NCBI GenBank assembly: GCA_963737445.1
Contig: CAVTSO010000001.1
Location: forward strand, 310,001-374,000
Length of the DNA stretch: 64,000 bases
Direction: 5' to 3'
Source: JAICYJ01 sp963737445
Lineage (GTDB): Bacteria > Actinomycetota > Thermoleophilia > Gaiellales > JAICJC01
Shown here: piece by piece, positions 22,350-29,231 of the stretch
Layout: each line of letters starts with the position of its first letter
How positions within the stretch are numbered: position 1 is the stretch's first letter
Notes under the pieces: model-generated
Told to the model about the DNA's origin: nothing
The model's input: only the letters and a program-made list of their open reading frames with translations
The model's database searches: none
Translations under genes and position numbers: made by a program

Positions 22350-23704
22350 ATGGCCGCCCGCAGCATGTTCGAGAAGGTCTGGGACGATCACGTCGTCGGC
22401 GACGGGCTGCTGTTCATCGACCTGCACCTGGTGCACGAGGTGACAAGCCCGCAGGCGTTCGACGGGCTGCGGCTGGCCGGACGGCAGGTGCGCCGTCCCG
22501 ACCGCACGCTGGCCACGGCCGACCACAACGTCGCCCCGGGCCGCGACCAGCCCGACCAGCTGTCGCAGGCGCAGCTGGACGCGCTCAGCCGCAACTGCGA
22601 GGAGTTCGGCGTCGCCGCTCTACGGCCTCGGCCACCGCCGCCAGGGCATCGTGCACGTGATCGGCCCGGAGCTGGGCGTGACCCAGCCGGGCATGACCAT
22701 CGTCTGCGGCGACTCCCACACCTCCACCCACGGCGCGTTCGGCGCGCTGGCCTTCGGCATCGGCACCAGCGAGGTCGAGCACGTGCTGGCGACCCAGACG
22801 CTGCCGCAGTCGCTGCCCGCAGACGATGCTGATCTCGTACCAGGGCAACCTCGGCGTGGGCTGCACGGCCAAGGATCTGATCCTGGGCACGATCGCCCAG
22901 ATCGGCACCGACGGCGCCACCGGCCACGCCGTCGAGTACCCGGCGAGGCGATCGCGGCGCTGTCGATGGAGGGGCGCATGACCGTCGCCAACATGTCGAT
23001 CGAGGCCGGCGCACGGGCCGGCATGATCGCCCCCGACGACACCACCTTCGCCTACATGGAGGGGCGGCCCGGGGTGCCCGGCCGACTTCGCGGCGGCGGT
23101 CGAGCGCTGGCGCAGGCTGGCGAGCGACGAGGGCGCGATGTTCGACGCGACCGTGGTGGTGGACGTGCCGGCGCTGGCGCCGCAGGTCTCGTGGGGCACG
23201 AACCCCGGCCAGGTGGCGCCGATCACGGGCGCCGTGCCGGAGCCGGCGGACGAGTCGGACGAGCGGGCGCTCAGCTACATGGACCTGCACCCGGGCACGC
23301 CGATGAGCGAGATCGCCGTCGACCGGGTGTTCCTGGGCTCGTGCACGAACGCCCGCATCGAGGATCTCCGCGCCGCGGCCGAAATCGTGCGCGGCCGGCG
23401 GGTGGCGTCGACCGTGCGGGCGATGGTCGTGCCCGGATCCGTGATGGTTAAAGCTCAGGCTGAGCATGAGGGTTTGGACGAGGTGTTCAAGGCGGCCGGG
23501 TTCGACTGGCGCGGCGCCGGCTGCTCGATGTGCCTGGGCATGAACCCGGACATCCTGGCGCCCGGCGAGCGCTGCGCGTCCACGTCCAACCGCAACTTCG
23601 AGGGACGGCAGGGCCGCGGCGGCCGGACGCACCTGCTCTCCCCCGCGATGGCCGCGGCGGCGGCCGTGACCGGGCGGCTGACCGACGTGCGGGAGCTGGC
23701 GTGA
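22350..23704 (+). CDS. leuC: 3-isopropylmalate dehydratase, large subunit (frameshifted)
   Basis: Fragments add up to a full aconitase-family subunit: MFEKVWDDHVV at the start, GVTQPGMTIVCGDSHTSTHGAFGALAFGIG, YQGNLGVGCTAKDLILG, AIAALSMEGRMTVANMSIEAGARAG, then the 4Fe-4S cysteines in FLGSCTNARIEDLR and CSMCLGMNPD. With LeuD it isomerises 2-isopropylmalate to 3-isopropylmalate. Frame changes fall near 22616, 22820, 22938 and 23083; the last third is intact. Because leuC is the only copy seen and the rest of the pathway is intact, the indels are very likely sequence errors. The stop overlaps leuD by four bases. Confidence 0.88.
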
Positions 23705-24285
23705 AACCCGTCACGGTGATCTCGGGGAAGGTGGCCGCGCTCGACCGCGCCAACGTCGACACCGACCAGATCATCCCCAAGCAGTTCCTGAAGCGGGTCG
23801 AGCGCAGCGGTTTCGGCGAGTTCCTGTTCTGGGACTGGTTCCGCCAGCCAGGCTTCCCGCTGAATCGGATCGAGTTCCACGGCGCGCCGATCCTGGCGGC
23901 CGGCCGCAACTTCGGGTCTGGCAGCTCGCGCGAGCACGCGCCCTGGGCGCTGCAGGACTACGGCTACGAGGCGATCGTCGCGCCCAGCTTCTCGGACATC
24001 TTCTACTCCAACTGCACCAAGGTCGGCCTGCTGCCGGTGGAGCTGCCGGAGGCCGACGTGCGGGAGCTGATAGACAGCGCGCCGGAGCCGGCCAGGATCG
24101 ACCTGGCGGCGCAAACGGTGACGCTGCCGTCGGGCCGGGCCAGCCGCTTCGAGATCGACGCCGAGATCAAGGAACGGCTGCTGAACGGCTGGGACGAGAT
24201 CGCGCTAACCGAGAACCGCGTGGCCGAGATCGAGCGGTACGAGGCCACGCGCGAGCGCGTCGGGCCGGATACGCTGACGCTGTGA
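23701..24285 (+). CDS. leuD: 3-isopropylmalate dehydratase, small subunit
   Basis: 194 residues, normal length and intact. It shows VAALDRANVDTDQIIPKQFLK at 11-31, FGSGSSREHAPWAL at 71-84, and YSNCTKVGLLPV near 101-112, the swivel-domain landmarks of LeuD. GTG 23701 overlaps the leuC stop (GTGA). It completes the leucine branch together with leuA and leuB at 7-9.7 kb. Confidence 0.95.
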   Translation: MKPVTVISGKVAALDRANVDTDQIIPKQFLKRVERSGFGEFLFWDWFRQPGFPLNRIEFHGAPILAAGRNFGSGSSREHAPWALQDYGYEAIVAPSFSDIFYSNCTKVGLLPVELPEADVRELIDSAPEPARIDLAAQTVTLPSGRASRFEIDAEIKERLLNGWDEIALTENRVAEIERYEATRERVGPDTLTL

Positions 24286-24323
24286 GCGGAGCGGTTCCCG
24301 CCGGCGCCGGCGGCGTCCGCCAG

Positions 24324-24329
24324 TAGTAT
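24324..24329 (+). promoter_or_regulatory. -10-like box of the pnt operon
   Basis: TAGTAT ends seven bases before the ATG at 24337. There is no ribosome binding site, so a leaderless start is expected. A GC palindrome (CGCCGGCGCCGGCG) lies just upstream, near 24299-24312. Confidence 0.5.
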
Positions 24330-24336
24330 CGCGCGG

Positions 24337-25467
24337 ATGCGAATCGGCGTCCCCTCCGAGCACGGCCAGATCGAGCGCCGCGTGGCGCTCACGCCCGACG
24401 CGGTGGCGCGCCTGCTGCCGCTCGGCGTCGAGGTATTGGTGCAGGCCGGCGCCGGCGTCGCGGCGGCGCTGCCCGACGGCGACTACACCGAGGCCGGCGC
24501 GCGGATCGTCCCCGACGGAGCGGCGCTGCTGGCCGATGCCGACCTGGTGGTGATGGTGACGCGCCCGCGCGAGCAGGACGTGCTGTCCTTCCGCTCGGGC
24601 ACGGCCGTGGTCGGCATGCTGCAGCCGCTGCTGAACCGCGAGCTGGTCGACGCGCTGGCGGCTGCCGGCGTCACGTCGTTCAGCCTGGACGCGATCCCGC
24701 GCATCACCCGCTCGCAGTCAATGGACGCGCTGTCGTCGCAGGCAACGGTGTCCGGCTACAAGGCGGTGCTGATGTCGGCGGAGCTGCTGCCCAAGTTCTT
24801 CCCGATGCTGATGACGGCCGCAGGCACCGTGGCCCCGGCCAAGGTGTTCGTGCTCGGAGCCGGCGTGGCCGGGCTGCAGGCGCTGGCCACGGCCCGCCGG
24901 CTCGGCGCCGTCGTCTCGGCCTTCGACACGCGTCCGGTGGTGCGCGAGCAGGTCGAGAGCCTGGGCGCCAGCTTCGTGGAGCTGCAGCTGGACGTCGAGG
25001 AGGGTGAGGACGCCCGCGGCTACGCCCGCGAGCTGAGCGAGGCCCAGTACTCCCAGCAGCAGGAGCTTGTCGCGCGCACGGTGGCCGACTCCGACGTGGT
25101 CATCACCACGGCGCTGATCCCGGGTAGGCCGGCTCCGCGGCTGATCACCGCCGCCAGCGTGGCCGCCATGCGGCCGGGCTCCGTGATCGTCGACCTGGCC
25201 GCCGAGGCGGGCGGCAACTGCGAGCTGACGGTGCCCGGCGAGGTGGTGGTGCGCGAGGGCGTGACCATCGTCGGCACGCTCAACCTGCCTTCCACCATGC
25301 CGCTGCACGCCAGCCAGATGTACGCCCGCAACATCACCAACCTGCTCGGCCTGATCATCGCCGACGGCGAGCTCACGCTCGACTTCGAGGACGAGATCGT
25401 GGCCGACGCCTGCATCACCCACGAGGGCAGGATCGTCTCGCGCCTGCTGCAAGGAGCGTCCACATGA
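24337..25467 (+). CDS. pntA: NAD(P) transhydrogenase, alpha-1 subunit (NAD-binding)
   Basis: 376 residues. The AlaDH/PNT N-terminal domain opens with IGVPSEHGQIERRVALTP and holds the RQD-loop-like region ITRSQSMDALSSQATVSGYKAV. The Rossmann core carries FVLGAGVAGLQALATARRLGA near residues 168-188. It is the soluble NAD(H)-binding component dI. The membrane part is split off as the next gene, the three-subunit arrangement known from Rhodospirillum and some actinobacteria. The stop overlaps the next ATG (ATGA). Confidence 0.93.
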   Translation: MRIGVPSEHGQIERRVALTPDAVARLLPLGVEVLVQAGAGVAAALPDGDYTEAGARIVPDGAALLADADLVVMVTRPREQDVLSFRSGTAVVGMLQPLLNRELVDALAAAGVTSFSLDAIPRITRSQSMDALSSQATVSGYKAVLMSAELLPKFFPMLMTAAGTVAPAKVFVLGAGVAGLQALATARRLGAVVSAFDTRPVVREQVESLGASFVELQLDVEEGEDARGYARELSEAQYSQQQELVARTVADSDVVITTALIPGRPAPRLITAASVAAMRPGSVIVDLAAEAGGNCELTVPGEVVVREGVTIVGTLNLPSTMPLHASQMYARNITNLLGLIIADGELTLDFEDEIVADACITHEGRIVSRLLQGAST

Positions 25468-25769
25468 CCCACGAGCTGGTGCTGCAGATCACGGTGCTGG
25501 TGCTGGCCGCGTTCGTCGGCTTCGAGGTGATCTCGAAGGTGCCGACGACGCTGCACACGCCGCTGATGTCGGGCACGAACGCGATCCACGGCATCGTGAT
25601 CGTGGGCGCGATCATCGTGGTCGGGTCGACCAACTCGCTGCTGGTCGAGGTGCTGGGCACGATCGCCGTCGCCTTCGGCGCGATCAACGTGGCCGGCGGG
25701 TTCCTGGTCACCGACCGCATGCTGCACATGTTCAAGGCGCGGCCGCCGGGCAAGGACGGCGATGGATAG
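25464..25769 (+). CDS. pntAB: NAD(P) transhydrogenase, alpha-2 membrane subunit
   Basis: 101 residues, with hydrophobic helices at about 6-23, 42-62 and 64-84 and the conserved GFEVISKVPTTLHTPLMSGTNAIHG stretch in between. It forms part of the proton channel (domain II) with PntB. ATG 25464 overlaps the previous stop, and its own end overlaps pntB by eight bases. Confidence 0.93.
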   Translation: MTHELVLQITVLVLAAFVGFEVISKVPTTLHTPLMSGTNAIHGIVIVGAIIVVGSTNSLLVEVLGTIAVAFGAINVAGGFLVTDRMLHMFKARPPGKDGDG

Positions 25770-27156
25770 GCGGAACGCGTTCGACCTGGCCTACCTGGCC
25801 TGCGCCTGCCTGTTCATCTTCGGGCTGAAGCAGCTGTCGTCGCCGCGCACGGCGGTGCGCGGCAACCAGGTGGCGGCCGGCGCCATGGCGGTCGTGATCG
25901 CCGTCACGCTGTGGGACTCGGGCTCCCACAACCTGGCCTGGATCATCGCCGGTATGGTGATCGGCGGGGCGATCGGCGCCTACTCGGCACGCGCGGTGAA
26001 GATGACGGCGATGCCGCAGATGGTGGCGCTGTTCAACGGCGTGGGCGGCGGCGCGGCGGCGCTGATCGCCTTCAGCGAGTACCACATCGCAACCTCCTCG
26101 AGCGTGTCGCTGGCCAACGACGCCGTGACGTCGACGCTGTTCTCGGCGATCGTGGGATCGGTCAGCTTCGCCGGGTCGATGGTCGCGTTCGGAAAGCTGC
26201 AGGAGCTGATCACGGGCAGCCCGGTCACGATGCCGGCTCAGAAGCTGGTGAACGCGGTGCTGTTCCTCGCGGTGCTGGGCCTGGCCGCCTCGCAGTACGT
26301 GGGCAACCAGAGCGAGGGGGTGCTGGCGCTGGCGATGGTGCTGTCGCTGCTGCTGGGCGTGATCATGGTGATGGCGATCGGCGGCGCCGACATGCCGGTG
26401 GTGATCTCGCTGCTGAACTCGTTCACGGGGCTGGCTGCGGCGGCCACCGGCTTCGTGCTGCACAACAACGCCCTGATCATCTCGGGCGCGCTGGTGGGCG
26501 CGTCGGGCATGATGCTGACGCGGATGATGGGCGCGGCCATGAACCGGTCGATCGCAAACGTGGTGTTCGGCGCCTTCGGCACCGGTGGCGGCGGCGAGAC
26601 GGCCGCGGTGGGCGCGTCCGGCGGGCAGGTTCGCGCCACCAGCCCCGACGACGTGGCCGTGATGCTGGCCTATGCGCGGCGGGTCGTGATCGTCCCCGGC
26701 TACGGACTGGCCGTGGCTCAGGCCCAGCACAACGTGCGCGAGCTTGCCGACCAACTCGAGCGGCGCGGGGTCGACGTGCGCTACGCGATCCACCCGGTGG
26801 CGGGACGCATGCCCGGCCACATGAACGTGCTGCTGGCCGAGGCGGATGTGCCCTATACGCAGCTGTATGAGATGGACGACATCAACGACGAGTTCCCGCG
26901 CACCGACGTGTCGCTGGTGATCGGCGCCAACGACGTCGTCAACCCGGCGGCGAACAACACGCCCGGCAGCCCGATCTACGGCATGCCGGTGCTGAACGTC
27001 GATCGCTCGGCAGCCGTGGTGGTGCTCAAGCGCAGCATGAACACCGGCTTCGCGGGGATCGAGAACGAGCTGTTCTACGACCCCAAGACGACGATGCTGT
27101 TCGGCGACGCCAAGGAGTCGATCATGAACCTGGTCAGCGCGGTCAAGGCGGTATGA
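25762..27156 (+). CDS. pntB: NAD(P) transhydrogenase, beta subunit
   Basis: 464 residues. About eight or nine transmembrane helices fill residues 1-265, and the C-terminal NADP-binding domain III (about 285-464) has VIVPGYGLAVAQAQH, HPVAGRMPGHMNVLLAEA and IGANDVVNPAA. The complex uses the proton gradient to reduce NADP with NADH, feeding biosynthesis. The stop overlaps the following enzyme gene (ATGA). Confidence 0.95.
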   Translation: MDRRNAFDLAYLACACLFIFGLKQLSSPRTAVRGNQVAAGAMAVVIAVTLWDSGSHNLAWIIAGMVIGGAIGAYSARAVKMTAMPQMVALFNGVGGGAAALIAFSEYHIATSSSVSLANDAVTSTLFSAIVGSVSFAGSMVAFGKLQELITGSPVTMPAQKLVNAVLFLAVLGLAASQYVGNQSEGVLALAMVLSLLLGVIMVMAIGGADMPVVISLLNSFTGLAAAATGFVLHNNALIISGALVGASGMMLTRMMGAAMNRSIANVVFGAFGTGGGGETAAVGASGGQVRATSPDDVAVMLAYARRVVIVPGYGLAVAQAQHNVRELADQLERRGVDVRYAIHPVAGRMPGHMNVLLAEADVPYTQLYEMDDINDEFPRTDVSLVIGANDVVNPAANNTPGSPIYGMPVLNVDRSAAVVVLKRSMNTGFAGIENELFYDPKTTMLFGDAKESIMNLVSAVKAV

Positions 27157-27929
27157 GCGCGGAGGCGGCCAGGGGCGAGCGGCTGCGCCGCCTGCACGAG
27201 GACGAGGCGCTGCTGGTGATGGTGAACGTGTGGGACGCGGTCACCGCCAGGCTGGTGGCCGAGCTGCCCGGCTGCCAGGCGCTCGCGACGGCCAGCCACT
27301 CGATCGCGGAGGCACACGGCTACCGCGACGGCGAGCAGATCCCGCGCGACCTGATGATCGACGCCGTGGGGCGGATCGCAGGGGCGGTCGACCTGCCGGT
27401 CAGCGCGGACCTCGAAGCCGGGTACGGCGACGTCGGCGAGACGGTGCGCCGCGCGATCGCCGTGGGCGCGGTCGGCGCGAACATCGAGGACCAGGTGCGG
27501 CCGCTGCCGGAGGCGGCTGCGATGATGGCCGCGGCCGTGGCGGCGGCCGAGGGCGAGGGCGTGCCGTTCGCGCTGAACGCGCGCACCGACGCCTATCTGC
27601 GCCGCGGCGACCGCGACCGCGGCGAGCTGCTCGAGGATGCCGTTGCCCGCGGCCGCGCGTTCCTGGACGCCGGCGCCACCTGCGTGTTCGTGCCCGGGCG
27701 GCTGGAGGTCGCAGAGATCGAGGCGCTGGTGGCAGGCGTCGGGCAGCGGAAGCTGAGCGTGCTGGCCGGGCCTGGCTTCCCGGCGGGTTCGGAGCTAGAG
27801 GCGATGGGCGTCGCCCGCATCTCGTTCGGTCCCTGGACGCAGCGGCTGGCGCTGACCGCGCTGCTCGACGCGGGCGCCGACCTGCTGGCCGGCGGCTCGC
27901 TCCCGGACTGGGTGCGACCGGTCGCCTGA
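27153..27929 (+). CDS. isocitrate lyase/PEP mutase superfamily protein
   Basis: 258 residues with the PEP-mutase/ICL TIM-barrel pattern: VNVWDAVTARLV at 23-34, TASHSIAEAHGY, Mg-binding SADLEAGYGD near 85-94, NIEDQV and FALNARTDAYLR. The KKCGH-type catalytic loop of isocitrate and methylisocitrate lyases is not visible, so the reaction is more likely a C-C lyase or hydrolase on an unknown oxo-acid. It is coupled to pntB by a four-base overlap, which may reflect shared regulation only. 79-bp repeats start just after its stop. Confidence 0.8.
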   Translation: MSAEAARGERLRRLHEDEALLVMVNVWDAVTARLVAELPGCQALATASHSIAEAHGYRDGEQIPRDLMIDAVGRIAGAVDLPVSADLEAGYGDVGETVRRAIAVGAVGANIEDQVRPLPEAAAMMAAAVAAAEGEGVPFALNARTDAYLRRGDRDRGELLEDAVARGRAFLDAGATCVFVPGRLEVAEIEALVAGVGQRKLSVLAGPGFPAGSELEAMGVARISFGPWTQRLALTALLDAGADLLAGGSLPDWVRPVA

Positions 27930-27930
27930 C

Positions 27931-28157
27931 GCGTCACGGGACGGTCACATCCCTGGAGCGGGTGAAACGACGGTGCCCGGCACCCCCGTTCCACCCGCCG
28001 GCCGGGCGGCTGTGACGGGGTGGTCACGGCACCGTCACGGGTGTTACGACGGTGCCCGGCACCTCTCTATCACCCCCCGGCCGGGCGCCTGTCACGGGGC
28101 GGTCACGGCACCGTCACGGGTGTTACGACGGTGCCCGGCACCTCTCTATCACCCCGC
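27931..28157. repeat. 79-bp tandem repeats with hairpins between convergent genes
   Basis: Units begin at 27962, 28041 and 28120 (last one partial), with a degenerate partial copy at 27931-27961. Units 1 and 2 are full length. Each contains GACGGTGCCCGGCACC and GGTCACGGCACCGTCACGG. Across each junction a 9-bp hairpin forms, GGCACCGTC/GACGGTGCC with an 11-base loop, at 28028-28056 and 28107-28135. The array sits between the stops of the PEP-mutase-like gene and the M20 peptidase, so a transcription-end role is reasonable. There are no variable spacers, so it is not CRISPR. Confidence 0.8.
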
Positions 28158-28160
28158 CGC

Positions 28161-29231
28161 TCAGAGCTGCGTCAGCAGCGCCGCGAGCAGGTCGCTTCGC
28201 TGCTCGATCGAGCGCAGCGACACGCGCTCGTCGTCGGCGTGGGCGCCGACCCCGATCGGGCCCAGGCCGTCGATCACGGGCGCGCCGACCGCGGCCGCGA
28301 AGTTCCCGTCCGAGCCGCCACCCGAGGCGTTCTCCGACAACGGCTGTCCCAGCCCGGCCGCGATCTCGACCGCTCGCGCCGCCAGCTCGGCCGACTCGTC
28401 GCTGGGGATCATCGGCGGCCGCGTGATACCGCCCGCGACCTCGATCGTCGCCCCCTCCAGCACCGGCCGCAGCCCACGGATCGCCCGCTCCAGCTGCTGC
28501 TGCTCGGTGGCCGTCCAGGCGCGCGCGTCGACCCGTGCCCAGGCCTCGGCCGCGACCACGTTGTCACCGGTGCCACCGCCCACCTGACCGACGTTCACCC
28601 GTACCCCGCGCTCGTCGTCGGCCAGGCCGTTCAGCACCAGCGTCTGGTGGGCCAGCTCGGACACCGCCGAGACGCCGCCGCCCTGGTGCCCCGCGTGGGC
28701 CGCCTGGCCGCGGATCCGCAGCTGGTAGCGTGCCAGCCCCGACCGCCTGGTGGTGATGGTGCCGTCGCGCACCGGCGGCTCCGCCACCAGCACCGCGTGC
28801 GCCTGCGCCGATACCTCCTCCACCAGCGGCCGCCCGGTGGGGCTGCCGATCTCCTCGTCGGCGGTCAGCAGCACCGCCAGCGGCCGCGGCGGCGGCCCGG
28901 AGCGCCGGATCGCCTCCAGCATCACCACGATCCCGCCCTTCATGTCCAGCGCCCCCGGGCCGTGGGCCGCGTCCCCCGACACCGAGAACGGCATCCGCTG
29001 CAGCGTCCCCGCCGGCCACACGGTGTCCATATGGGCAACGAGCACGATCGTCTCGCCCGCGCGGTGTTCGCCGAACCGTGCCAGCAGGTGCTCGCCGCGC
29101 GGCGACGCGTCGCCTCCCAGCGCCGTCAGCTCGGCCGCCAGGAACGAGCGGATGTGGGACATCCGCGCGGCGTCTCCGGTGGGGCTCTCCATCTCCACCA
29201 GCCGCCGCAGCATGTCGACGGGGGCCATCAT
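28161..29231 (-). CDS. M20-family metallopeptidase (glutamate carboxypeptidase-like)
   Basis: 356 residues. Metal and catalytic motifs of M20: AHMDTVWPAG near 68-77, GPGALDMKGGIVVML, ADEEIGSPTGRPL, a dimerisation insert starting at GLARYQLRIRGQAAHAG, and SGGGSDGNFAA then GAHADDERV near the end. It probably releases an amino acid from a small peptide or acyl-amino acid in the cytoplasm. The ATG at 29231 overlaps the upstream helicase stop; ATG 29228 directly follows. It ends next to the tandem repeats. Confidence 0.87.
   Translation of the reverse strand: MMAPVDMLRRLVEMESPTGDAARMSHIRSFLAAELTALGGDASPRGEHLLARFGEHRAGETIVLVAHMDTVWPAGTLQRMPFSVSGDAAHGPGALDMKGGIVVMLEAIRRSGPPPRPLAVLLTADEEIGSPTGRPLVEEVSAQAHAVLVAEPPVRDGTITTRRSGLARYQLRIRGQAAHAGHQGGGVSAVSELAHQTLVLNGLADDERGVRVNVGQVGGGTGDNVVAAEAWARVDARAWTATEQQQLERAIRGLRPVLEGATIEVAGGITRPPMIPSDESAELAARAVEIAAGLGQPLSENASGGGSDGNFAAAVGAPVIDGLGPIGVGAHADDERVSLRSIEQRSDLLAALLTQL

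Noticed and set aside
14443..23100. Genomic island of decaying pseudogenes
   Set aside because: Frame breaks are single bases with otherwise conserved codons and include essential leuC, which fits sequence error better than decay; no integrase or att sites were seen.
27931..28157. Possible CRISPR array
   Set aside because: Units are 79 bases and nearly identical throughout, with no unique spacers and no cas genes.
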